From Candidatus Zhuqueibacterota bacterium (GTDB taxonomy: Bacteria; Zhuqueibacterota; Zhuqueibacteria; Residuimicrobiales; Krinioviventaceae): a stretch of 64,000 nucleotides of DNA. How positions within the stretch are numbered: the first letter of the stretch is position 1; each line of letters begins with the position of its first letter. The notes beneath the pieces were generated by a model. That model had not been told where the DNA came from, made no database searches, and worked only from the letters and a program-made list of their open reading frames with translations. The DNA is taken from the NCBI GenBank assembly GCA_016928775.1, contig JAFGKD010000019.1, positions 1-64,000 of the forward strand, in the 5' to 3' direction. This document shows, piece after piece, positions 37,776 through 47,384 of the stretch. The translations under genes and the position numbers were made by a program.

Positions 37776-38545
37776 AAGTAGCAATTCTTGCGGGTGGTTA
37801 TGGTACCCGTTTGGCCGAGGAAACGGATATCAGGCCAAAACCCATGGTTGAAATCGGCGGTTTTCCCATTCTCTGGCATATCATGATGGGCTATTCCTGT
37901 TACGGATTTAATAATTTTGTCATCGCGCTGGGCTACAAGGGCGAAGTCATAAAAAAATATATGATGGATTATTGTGCCCTCAATAGCGACTTGACCATCG
38001 ATTTTAAAAGTGGCGACGTGGTTTCGCATCGATCATTCAAGCAGGACTGGAAAGTTGATTTGGTGGACACCGGCAAACACACCCAGACGGGCGGCAGAAT
38101 AAAAAGACTGGCGCCCTATCTGAAGAATGGCACTTTTATGCTCACCTGGGGCGATGGTGTATCCGATGTGAATATTACCCGATTGCTCGAATTCCACAAG
38201 TCGCATGGCAAGTTAGCGACGGTGACCGCGGTGCGGCCTCCGGCACGTTACGGCTATATGAAGTTTAAAGATGAACAGGTGACGGAATTTACCGAAAAAC
38301 CGCAACTCGGGGAAGGATGGATTAATGGCGCCTTTTTTGTGCTGGAACCGGGTATTTTTGATTATATCAAAAGCGACGACACTGTCTGGGAACGCGAACC
38401 GCTGGAAAATTTAGCCCGGAACGGCGAGTTGGTGGCCTACAAGCACACATCCTTTTGGCAATGCATGGATACGTTGCGTGAGAAATATATTCTTGAATCT
38501 CTGTGGCAATCGAACCGAGCGCCCTGGAAAATATGGGAGAATTAA
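37772..38545 (+). CDS. rfbF: Glucose-1-phosphate cytidylyltransferase
   Basis: [50 protein letters not shown]. Confidence 0.93.
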   Translation: [257 protein letters not shown]

Positions 38546-38546
38546 C

Positions 38547-39596
38547 ATGCGTCTACTTGTAACCGGTCACAAAGGTTATATCGGTACAGTGATGGTGCCG
38601 ATGCTGCTACAAGCGGGGTACGATGTTGTCGGGCTGGACAGTGATCTCTATCGCTGGTGTACATTTGGCGAGGACGGGATTGTTGATATTCCAGAGTTGA
38701 GCATGGATATCCGGGATGTCCAGCTGACTGATCTTTATGGATTTGATGCCATCATTCATCTCGCTGGATTGTCGAATGATCCGCTGGGTGACTTGCATCC
38801 GCACTTGACCTATGACATCAATTTCAAAGCGTCCGTTCGTTTGGCGACACTCGCCAAACAAGCGGGGGTGCGGCGTTTTTTGTTCTCATCATCCTGCAGC
38901 AATTATGGGGCGGCTGGAAATGAGATGCTGACCGAGAATGCCACATTTTGTCCAGTTACCCACTATGCCCGCTCCAAAGTTTTGGTCGAGCATCATGTGG
39001 CAAAATTAGCGGATGAAAATTTTTGTCCGACATTTTTGCGAAATGCAACCGCCTATGGCGTCTCGCCGCGACTGCGTTTTGATCTGGTGCTTAATAATTT
39101 GGTGTCATGGGCCTGTACCACGGGACGGGTCTTTTTGAAAAGTGACGGCACGGCCTGGCGGCCTATTGTGCATATAGAGGATATTTCGCGCGCCTTTATT
39201 GCTGTGCTTGATGCACCGGTTGACCTGGTTTTTAATCAGGCATTTAACGTGGGGATAAATACCGAAAATTATCGGGTTCGCGATATCGCCAGAATCGTCA
39301 AAGAGACTGTCCCGAATTGTGAAATTGAATTTGCGTCGAGTGCTAGTCCGGATAAACGCAACTATCGAGTTGATTGCAGCAAGGTGAAAAACAGGCTTGC
39401 GCAATTTAACCCGCACTGGAATGCCGCCAAAGGTGCAGCCTCTGTTTATAAAGCTATTCAAAAATACGGACTAGCGCTCGATGATTTTGAAGGCCCTCGG
39501 TACAAGCGTGTTGCCCATATAAAGTATTTGTTAGAGACGGGTTTGTTGGATTACGAACTACGCTGGACAAAAGTCGCCGAGCCGGCAGTAGTATAA
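38547..39596 (+). CDS. NAD-dependent epimerase/dehydratase (SDR)
   Basis: LLVTGHKGYIGTVMVPML; THYARSK catalytic YxxxK. Confidence 0.92.
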   Translation: MRLLVTGHKGYIGTVMVPMLLQAGYDVVGLDSDLYRWCTFGEDGIVDIPELSMDIRDVQLTDLYGFDAIIHLAGLSNDPLGDLHPHLTYDINFKASVRLATLAKQAGVRRFLFSSSCSNYGAAGNEMLTENATFCPVTHYARSKVLVEHHVAKLADENFCPTFLRNATAYGVSPRLRFDLVLNNLVSWACTTGRVFLKSDGTAWRPIVHIEDISRAFIAVLDAPVDLVFNQAFNVGINTENYRVRDIARIVKETVPNCEIEFASSASPDKRNYRVDCSKVKNRLAQFNPHWNAAKGAASVYKAIQKYGLALDDFEGPRYKRVAHIKYLLETGLLDYELRWTKVAEPAVV

Positions 39597-39673
39597 CGAG
39601 CAGCCGCAGGCCGCAGCCAAATATTGAGCCACGGATGAATCCAGCGCGGCCTTTGGCCGCACCCAAATTTTAA

Positions 39674-39795
39674 GCCACTGATACACACGGATGAACACGG
39701 ATTTTTCGGCTTTGCTTCGAGAAAGTTTTGGGACTGGAGGTTAAAAAGATTAAAATGAATGATATGATCTGTGTTTCATCCGTGAAATCCGTGGC
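39674..39795 (+). repeat. Dispersed TIR element, copy 5 core (tail modules from ~39602)
   Basis: gccactgatacacacggatgaacacggat...gatctgtgtttcatccgtgaaatccgtggc. Confidence 0.92.
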
Positions 39796-39849
39796 TCATA
39801 GAGTATACAAAAAAGTACAGATTTTTTGTCTTGTAGTACGGAGGATGTT

Positions 39850-41082
39850 ATGATTAACGGATCACATGCCCCTTGTCGTTCTTGTGGATATGACAAGCTG
39901 GAAGAGATACTTGCATTTGGGCGAACGTCTTTGGCAGACAGACTTCTCACAAAGGAGCAACTTGAAAAGCCGGAACAAAGTGCCTATCTCGACCTCGTGC
40001 TGTGCCCGCAGTGCACCCTCGTGCAGATCAGCGAAACCGTCCCGCCCGAGGTTTTATTTGATGAAAACTATCCCTACTTTTCTTCTGTCTCCAAGACGTT
40101 GCTGGCACATTCGCGGGACAATGCGCTCGATCTCATCAGGCGCCAGCAGCTCAATTCCGGGAGTTTGGTGATTGAATTGGCCAGCAATGACGGCTATATG
40201 TTGCGGAATTTTGTCGAAAAAGGGATTCCGGTTCTCGGCATTGATCCCTCTCGAGCGCCGGCTCAAGTTGCCGAACAAGCGGGTATCCCGACGCGCTGTA
40301 CGTTTTTCAGCCAGGCCGTTGCCAGGGATTTGGTGCGCGAGGGGCGATTGGCTGATCTCGTCATTGCCAACAATGTATTGGCGCACGTCGCTGAGCTCAA
40401 CGGATTCGTCGCCGGCATCGCAGCGATATTAAAGCCAAACGGCCTGCTCGTCGTTGAGGTGCCATATGTGATTGATCTCATCGAAAACTGTGAGTTTGAT
40501 ACGATTTATCACCAGCATTTATGCTATTTTTCGGTCACGGCCCTTGATCGGCTGTTCAGAAATCATTGGCTCTATCTGAACGATATCAAACACCTTGATA
40601 TCCACGGCGGATCGCTGCGATTGTATGTTTCGCATGTCGAAAACGTCGAACAATCGGTCAAAGCATATCTCAGGCAAGAACAAGACCAGCATATAGAGCA
40701 GCTTTCCTATTACAAGGATTTTACAGCGCAGGTTCGCCATATACGGCATGCTTTGCGCGACCGGCTGGAAAAATTGAAAGGGAAAGGTTATCGGATCGCG
40801 GCGTACGGCGCCGCTGCCAAAGCAACAACGCTGCTCAATTATTGCGGGATCGATAAACGATACCTCGACTATGTTGTCGATCTCAACGCTTTCAAACAGG
40901 GTCGCTACATGGGAAGTAACCATCTGCCGATTTTTCCGCCGGACAAACTGCTGCAGGATAAACCCGATTATGTCTTGCTGCTCGTGTGGAACTTTGCCAA
41001 AGAAATTTTGCAGCAGCAGCAGGCTTACAGGCAGGCGGGCGGGAAATTTATTATTCCTATACCGCAAATACATGTTGTGTAA
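39850..41082 (+). CDS. SAM-dependent C-methyltransferase (zinc-binding N-domain, TylCIII/NovU-like)
   Basis: CRSCG...LCPQC zinc motif; [48 protein letters not shown] ggagg upstream. Confidence 0.9.
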   Translation: MINGSHAPCRSCGYDKLEEILAFGRTSLADRLLTKEQLEKPEQSAYLDLVLCPQCTLVQISETVPPEVLFDENYPYFSSVSKTLLAHSRDNALDLIRRQQLNSGSLVIELASNDGYMLRNFVEKGIPVLGIDPSRAPAQVAEQAGIPTRCTFFSQAVARDLVREGRLADLVIANNVLAHVAELNGFVAGIAAILKPNGLLVVEVPYVIDLIENCEFDTIYHQHLCYFSVTALDRLFRNHWLYLNDIKHLDIHGGSLRLYVSHVENVEQSVKAYLRQEQDQHIEQLSYYKDFTAQVRHIRHALRDRLEKLKGKGYRIAAYGAAAKATTLLNYCGIDKRYLDYVVDLNAFKQGRYMGSNHLPIFPPDKLLQDKPDYVLLLVWNFAKEILQQQQAYRQAGGKFIIPIPQIHVV

Positions 41083-41097
41083 ACCAAAGGTAAACGT

Positions 41098-42315
41098 ATG
41101 AATGATTCAACACTCCAGTCAGTTGTACATTGCGCGGCGCGGCCAAAAATCCGATCCACCTGTCCGGGATGCGGCGGTAACCATGTCAATACCTTTTATT
41201 TTATTGATGATGTGCCAGTGCACAGCAATTTGCTGCAGACCTCCGAACAAGCGGCGCGCGATTTCCCGCTTGGCTCCATTGCCCTGGGATTTTGTCGCGA
41301 TTGTGGATTGATCAGCAATACGGCGTATAATGCTGACTTTCGCGACTATTCTCCCATATATGAAGATCAGCAATGCTTTTCCCAAACTTTTAATTCCTTC
41401 TCCGAAAATCTCATCGATTTTTTGATCCATAAGCATCAGCTTGAAAACAAGGATGTGATCGAAATAGGCTGTGGCAAAGGCGACTTTCTGGTGCGGCTGT
41501 GCGAGCGCGGGAACAATCGAGGTATCGGCATCGATCCCGCTATCGTTTATGATCGAGTTTCAACAGATAAAAACGTTCGATTTATCAAGGATTATTTTTC
41601 GACACAGTACAGCCATCTAAAAGCCGATGCTTTTATCTGCCGCCACACACTCGAGCATATTTACGATGTGCAGGCTTTTCTTCAGTCCGTTCGTCGGGCT
41701 ATTGGTCATCAGGACGCCCTGGTGTTTTTTGAAGTCCCGGATATGATTCGCGTGCTGCGCGAGATGGCGTTTTGGGATATTTATTATGAGCATTGTTCCT
41801 ATTTTAGCCCGGGATCGCTGGCGCGACTCTTTCGGCTATGTCACTTTCAGATCACGGATTTGTGGCGAGGATACGACAATCAATATCTGCTCATCGAGGC
41901 CCGGCCAACAAATGCACAATTTACCGGTGCGCATCCGCTGGAAGAATCTCTTGATCAATTGGAGTGTGATGTCGAAAATTTTGCCGCGGATGTCAAGCTG
42001 AAGCTTTTGTATTGGCATGAGATGCTGCAAAGATTCCAGCAAGAGAGGCTCAAAGTCGCGATCTGGGGATCGGGTTCAAAGTGTCTCGCTTTTTTAACGA
42101 CGCTTAAAAATTGTCGAGGCATTGATTGTATAGTGGATATAAATCCCTATCGCCACAATCAATATATCCCTGGTGTTGGAAAAAAAATAGTGTCTCCAGC
42201 CGCTCTCGCAGCATACCAGCCGGACGTTGTCATCATTGTGAATCCAATCTACAGAGATGAAATTGAACAAGAGCTTTTCGCCATGGGACTCGAACCGCAC
42301 CTCTTTTGTTTGTAA
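41098..42315 (+). CDS. SAM-dependent methyltransferase, tandem paralog 2
   Basis: CPGCGG...CRDCG; VIEIGCGKGDFLVRLCERGNNRGIGIDPA; YYEHCSYFSPGSL; AIWGSGSKCLAFL. Confidence 0.88.
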   Translation: MNDSTLQSVVHCAARPKIRSTCPGCGGNHVNTFYFIDDVPVHSNLLQTSEQAARDFPLGSIALGFCRDCGLISNTAYNADFRDYSPIYEDQQCFSQTFNSFSENLIDFLIHKHQLENKDVIEIGCGKGDFLVRLCERGNNRGIGIDPAIVYDRVSTDKNVRFIKDYFSTQYSHLKADAFICRHTLEHIYDVQAFLQSVRRAIGHQDALVFFEVPDMIRVLREMAFWDIYYEHCSYFSPGSLARLFRLCHFQITDLWRGYDNQYLLIEARPTNAQFTGAHPLEESLDQLECDVENFAADVKLKLLYWHEMLQRFQQERLKVAIWGSGSKCLAFLTTLKNCRGIDCIVDINPYRHNQYIPGVGKKIVSPAALAAYQPDVVIIVNPIYRDEIEQELFAMGLEPHLFCL

Positions 42316-42316
42316 C

Positions 42317-43507
42317 ATGACACTTGAGAATAAACCGGTATGCCCGATGTGCTCTTGTTCCGGGCTAACGACTTTTTTCACCATGCCGGATGTGCCGGTT
42401 TTTTGTAACAAGCTGTGGCCAGAAGCCGCATCAGCACGGGAGTGCGTCCGCGGCGATATCGAACTGGCTTTTTGTGATCAGTGCGGTTTCATCACCAATC
42501 TTTGCTTTGATGAGCATTTAATGGACTATAATGAGCACTATGACAATTCGTTGCACCATTCATCTGTATTTCAAGAGTACATCGAGAACGCAGCAAGTGA
42601 TTTGATAAAGCGATACAATTTGCACGATAAAAATATCATCGAAATTGGTTCGGGCCAGGGTGATTTTATCCGGCTGCTGTGCCGGCAGGGTGATAATCGC
42701 GGCATTGGCTTTGATCCGGCATTTGTTGCAAGGAACGGATCTGATAATCCAAACGGGCATGTGCGCTTTATTCGTGATTTTTATTCAACGCGTTACTCGC
42801 ATATCCCAGCAGATCTGTTTTGCTGCCGATTTGTACTGGAACACCTTAATAATCCGTCGCATCTTTTAGCAACGATCAGGGCGTCCTGCGATGGCCGGTC
42901 AGAGACTGCTCTCTATGTGCAGGTGCCAAACAGCAGCTTTATTTTAACAGAGGTCGCTTTATGGGACATCATTTACGAACATTGTTCCTATTTTACGCCG
43001 CGTTCATTGTACTATATGATAAGGTGCGCCGGATTTCGCGTCACCGAGTTGGTCGAAGAATATGCGGATCAATACCTTTCCGCCCATGCTGTGTTCACAA
43101 ACGGCAAGACAAAACTAAAACAAGGAAGCAATAACATGCATTATCAACCATTAAAAACAAGACTGGACAAATTTCAGTCGCGCGCCGATCGCATTCGACG
43201 GCAATGGAGAGCTTTTTTGAGTGCAAGTGTGGAAATAGGCTTGAACGTTGTTTTGTGGGGCGCCGGCTCAAAAGGAGTCACATTTCTTAATCAGGTTGAT
43301 CCGGAGCGCGCCGTGTCATGTGTGGTTGATGTCAATCCGAAAAAACAGGGGCATTATATCCCCGGGACGGGACAGGCCATCATATCGCCTGATGACCTTG
43401 TACCTGAAAAGCCGGATATTGTCATTGTTGCCAATCCGGTTTACATGACCGAGATCAAAAATAAATTACAGAGCTTGGCTTTAAATCCAGAACTGATATC
43501 GCTTTGA
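42317..43507 (+). CDS. SAM-dependent methyltransferase, tandem paralog 3
   Basis: CPMCSC...CDQCG; IIEIGSGQGDFIRLLCRQGDNRGIGFDPA; IYEHCSYFTPRSL; VLWGAGSKGVTFL. Confidence 0.88.
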   Translation: MTLENKPVCPMCSCSGLTTFFTMPDVPVFCNKLWPEAASARECVRGDIELAFCDQCGFITNLCFDEHLMDYNEHYDNSLHHSSVFQEYIENAASDLIKRYNLHDKNIIEIGSGQGDFIRLLCRQGDNRGIGFDPAFVARNGSDNPNGHVRFIRDFYSTRYSHIPADLFCCRFVLEHLNNPSHLLATIRASCDGRSETALYVQVPNSSFILTEVALWDIIYEHCSYFTPRSLYYMIRCAGFRVTELVEEYADQYLSAHAVFTNGKTKLKQGSNNMHYQPLKTRLDKFQSRADRIRRQWRAFLSASVEIGLNVVLWGAGSKGVTFLNQVDPERAVSCVVDVNPKKQGHYIPGTGQAIISPDDLVPEKPDIVIVANPVYMTEIKNKLQSLALNPELISL

Positions 43508-43551
43508 TCTGAGCGTATGTCAGCTGTCAAGTAATTCCAAGGGTCAAATAT

Positions 43552-45816
43552 ATGATGTCAGAAAAAGTTATCATACTGGTGCTGATGGCCATTTTTATTC
43601 TGTCGCCCCGGCAGGGTGTCGCTGCTGTTCTGCGATATTCGGAGATCCATAACGATAGCTCCGGTATCGTTTCCGATGACTTTAGCGGAGAACAGCTCAA
43701 TACGGATGTCTGGCACTGTGTTGATCCAGTCGGGGATGCCGATTTTTTATTGAATGGGACAAATCTGCTCATCTCGCTTCCCGAAGGTTCTGATCATGAT
43801 ATCTGGCATGGCGGGAACAAAGCCGCTCGTGTCATGCAAACTGCCCGTAATTCAGATTTTGGCGTGGAGGTAAAATTTGATTCTCAACTACAGGGCGAGT
43901 ATGCCATGCAAGGCATTGTGGTGGAAGAGAATGGTGATAATTTCCTGCGTTTTGAATTTTATAGCACCTCAAATGAGATGTATCTCTTTGCCGTTGTTTT
44001 TACAAACGGTACACCATCGATCATGCTCCAAAAGAAAATCAAGCGAAACGGTGTCATGTATATGCGAGTTGTTCGATCGGCTGATACATGGATTCAACGA
44101 TACTCTGATGATGGTCTCCTCTGGCAGGATGGGGCACTTTACAACCATTCACTGCACGTAACCGCGATCGGGCCATATGCCGGCAATGCCGGCGACAAAC
44201 CGACGCACACCGCTTCCATCGATTATTTTTACAATTGCGCCGCTCCTATTCACCCCGAAGATCAGGTTGAGACAGAACCGGCAGTCGTATCAGACCTGAC
44301 AGCACACGCCACTTCAATGTCAACGATAGAGCTCACCTGGTCAGACAATTGTGATAACGAGGATTGTTATATCATTGAACGAAGCGAACCCGGCGTGAGC
44401 GAATACACCGAAATTGCCCGTGTCGGTACGAATGTGAGCCGATTTCAAGAGGCTATCCAATCGCCCATGAATAGAACATTTGCCTACCGGATTTGTGCGG
44501 TGAATGCAGCGGGATGCTCGGAGTACAGCAACAAGCAGCGTGTCACATTGCCGGTACATCCGGTCATTTCCTTTTTTTACGGCGATTCGCAGCCATTCGG
44601 CCATCACGGTATACCGCAGCGTTATGTAAATGTTCTCGGGACTATCTCGGATACGGAGATGCTAAAAGCGTCATTCTTTTCACTGAATGCAGCAGCTAGC
44701 GAAACACTCAAGCTCGGCTCCGATCGCAAGCGTCTGGGTTATGCAGGCGATTTTAATATTGAACTCCATACACATTCTCTGCAAACGGGATACAATAGTG
44801 TCACGGTCACAGTTGTTCAGAACGATCAGACGACCACAAATAAAACTATCGACCTGCTTTGGCAGCCTTATCGTTCGAATCCATCAAGTCATGCCGTAAA
44901 GTGGGATACAGTTCGTAACATTCAGCATGTCGCTCAAGTCATTGATGGCAAATGGATGATTTCGGATGGTATGCTGCGAACAGCCGAGGTTGGTTATGAT
45001 CGATTGGTTGCCTTGGGCGACACCTCCTGGGCGAATTATGAAATGACAGTTCCGGTCAAAATTCACAATTATTATACCCGCTCAGCCGAGGGCGGTGGAC
45101 CAGGCGTTGGCCTGGTGGCGCGATGGAAAGGGCATAGCGGTGACGATAGGCCACGCCTTGATCATCCCTATGGCATATTGGCATGGTACAAAATGGGATC
45201 ACCACCCACTGATTTTTATCGGTTGTGCTTGTTCAAAGATGGTGATCAGATGGTCGCAGAAGATTTGTCCGGGTGCAAACTCGATTTGAATACGGTATAT
45301 ATGTTCAAACTCAAAGTGATGAACGCGGTGAACGGGCTCACGGCATACAGCTACAAAGTCTGGCCGCAGCAGGAAAGCGAACCGCTGGAATGGAGCCTGA
45401 CCGCTACGGTGGCCGGGCCATCCACCGGCTCACTTCTTTTGGTGGCTCATAAAGTTGATGTCAGTTTCGGTGATATTGAGATCAGCGGCATAGAGACATC
45501 TGGTGTTGCAACGGAGCATGGCATTGTGCACGAAAAGAGTGCTGATGTTCTCTCGCCTTTTTCCCCAAATCCATTCAACAGGTGCACAACAATGAGAATC
45601 AGGCTCTATGAGCAGCAAGCCGTGCTCATGTCAATTTATGATGTATTAGGCAGGGTTGCCGCTACACCGGTTGATAAAATTTTGGCCGCCGGTGACCATA
45701 CGATTACCTGGAACGGCACAGACGTGACCGGTACACCGGTCCCGAGCGGGCTGTATCTTTCTCAAATAAACATCGGTATGTTCGTTTACCGGGGACGGAT
45801 TGTCGTGGTGCGCTGA
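43552..45816 (+). CDS. Secreted FN3-containing protein with C-terminal sorting domain, inside the polysaccharide cluster
   Basis: signal peptide; FN3-like SDLTAHATSMSTIELTWSDNCDNEDCYIIERS; FSPNPFNRCTTMRIRLYEQQ...GLYLSQINIGMFVYRGRIVVVR. Confidence 0.8.
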   Translation: MMSEKVIILVLMAIFILSPRQGVAAVLRYSEIHNDSSGIVSDDFSGEQLNTDVWHCVDPVGDADFLLNGTNLLISLPEGSDHDIWHGGNKAARVMQTARNSDFGVEVKFDSQLQGEYAMQGIVVEENGDNFLRFEFYSTSNEMYLFAVVFTNGTPSIMLQKKIKRNGVMYMRVVRSADTWIQRYSDDGLLWQDGALYNHSLHVTAIGPYAGNAGDKPTHTASIDYFYNCAAPIHPEDQVETEPAVVSDLTAHATSMSTIELTWSDNCDNEDCYIIERSEPGVSEYTEIARVGTNVSRFQEAIQSPMNRTFAYRICAVNAAGCSEYSNKQRVTLPVHPVISFFYGDSQPFGHHGIPQRYVNVLGTISDTEMLKASFFSLNAAASETLKLGSDRKRLGYAGDFNIELHTHSLQTGYNSVTVTVVQNDQTTTNKTIDLLWQPYRSNPSSHAVKWDTVRNIQHVAQVIDGKWMISDGMLRTAEVGYDRLVALGDTSWANYEMTVPVKIHNYYTRSAEGGGPGVGLVARWKGHSGDDRPRLDHPYGILAWYKMGSPPTDFYRLCLFKDGDQMVAEDLSGCKLDLNTVYMFKLKVMNAVNGLTAYSYKVWPQQESEPLEWSLTATVAGPSTGSLLLVAHKVDVSFGDIEISGIETSGVATEHGIVHEKSADVLSPFSPNPFNRCTTMRIRLYEQQAVLMSIYDVLGRVAATPVDKILAAGDHTITWNGTDVTGTPVPSGLYLSQINIGMFVYRGRIVVVR

Positions 45817-45860
45817 TGTCTTGTTCGGACTAATTTTACAGTTGTTATGAAAAACAGAGT

Positions 45861-47348
45861 ATGAATCGTCATTTACAAAACTCTTTTGTCAATACCATCA
45901 TCTATTCAGCCGGGAATATTTTAAACAAAAGTATTGCATTTCTGCTCATTCCACTTTATGCTCGCTTTTTATCTCCCTCGGACTATGGTATGCTGGAAAT
46001 ATTCCTCATCACCGGCAACATCCTGTTCATCCTGTGCACACTCGGGATTGGCAGCGGCTTTATCAGAACCTTTTTATTCGAGGCAAAAACCCAACAGGAG
46101 CGCAATGTGGCTGGCGCCACTTGTTTTATCTTTATCACGGTTTTATCCTTGGCTTTTGTACTCGCCCTGATTTTGTTGTCAAAAAAGATGTCGTTTGTTT
46201 TTTTCGATAGCCCAGATTACAGCGTTTGGTTTGTTATCATTTTTGCGATGGTCTTTTTTCAGGCCGGCAGCCTCATTCCTTTCCAGCTCTATCGCGCTGA
46301 AAAACAATCGATACGATTTGTGATTTTAAATTCCGTAAAATTTGCTCTCATTCTTTGTTGCACGATATACTTTGTTGTGACGCGAAAAATGGGCATTGTG
46401 GGCGTTCTATATGCCCACTGTGCCGGCGTTTTTGTCATTTATTTGGTGAACTATATTTACTTTCGGCCCTATCTGGTGCCGGCATTTTCATTCACAGTGC
46501 TCAAAAAAATGTTGCGCTATGGATTGCCGCTCATCCCCGGTGCGTTAGCTTTGATGATCATAACATCCACGGACAGAATTTTATTAGCGCATTTTTGTGA
46601 TCATCATGAATTGGGTCTTTACGCGATGGGATTTCGTTTCGCAATGATTCTCGAGCTCGTGTTGGTCAATCCATTTGATCAAAATTGGCCAGCGGTTCAC
46701 TTTTCTCTGGCAAAAGAAAAAGATGCAGCTCCTACTTTTGCCAAAATATTTACCTGTTACCTGCTTGTTGGCTCGTTCCTTTGCCTGGGTTTAATTCTTT
46801 TTACCAAAGTGCTGATCCATACGGTCACTACGCCGGAGTATTATCGCTCTTATGCTGTAGTTCCGATACTCGTTTTTGCCATTTTTATTCGCGGCATGAG
46901 CAGTAACCTGGGTGTGGGCATTGGCATTTCAGGCAGATCAGAGTATTATGCCATTGCCGTAGGAGTCGCGGCAGTGCTGAATATTGGATTAAACGTGCTG
47001 TTCATTCCGCGCTTTGGCATGACCGGCGCCGCTGTCGCGACATTGTTATCCTTTGTATGTCTGCAGCTTGTGATTTTTGTTTTTAGCTATTCATTATATC
47101 CCGTGAAATATGAAATCAAGCGTATTTTGAAAATAGTGTTTGCGTTATGCATCTCGCTTCTTCTCTATTTTGCCACTTCTCCCGATTCGATCCTGATGAA
47201 TCTTGTCCTTATTGTGAGCTTGTGTGCTATCTTTATCCTTTGTCTTTTTGTGTTAGGCTTTTTCAAAAAACAGGAAATTGAAAGGTTCACCACGATGCTC
47301 GGAAATCGATTCAAGCTGCGCAAAGATTTTATCCGCTCCATTCTATAA
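45861..47348 (+). CDS. Wzx-type polysaccharide flippase
   Basis: 12-14 TM; NIIYSAGNILNKSIAFLLIPLYARFLSPSDYGMLEIF. Confidence 0.92.
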   Translation: MNRHLQNSFVNTIIYSAGNILNKSIAFLLIPLYARFLSPSDYGMLEIFLITGNILFILCTLGIGSGFIRTFLFEAKTQQERNVAGATCFIFITVLSLAFVLALILLSKKMSFVFFDSPDYSVWFVIIFAMVFFQAGSLIPFQLYRAEKQSIRFVILNSVKFALILCCTIYFVVTRKMGIVGVLYAHCAGVFVIYLVNYIYFRPYLVPAFSFTVLKKMLRYGLPLIPGALALMIITSTDRILLAHFCDHHELGLYAMGFRFAMILELVLVNPFDQNWPAVHFSLAKEKDAAPTFAKIFTCYLLVGSFLCLGLILFTKVLIHTVTTPEYYRSYAVVPILVFAIFIRGMSSNLGVGIGISGRSEYYAIAVGVAAVLNIGLNVLFIPRFGMTGAAVATLLSFVCLQLVIFVFSYSLYPVKYEIKRILKIVFALCISLLLYFATSPDSILMNLVLIVSLCAIFILCLFVLGFFKKQEIERFTTMLGNRFKLRKDFIRSIL

Positions 47349-47384
47349 ATTGTCAACAGCCATTGTTAGCACGTCCGCTGAATC

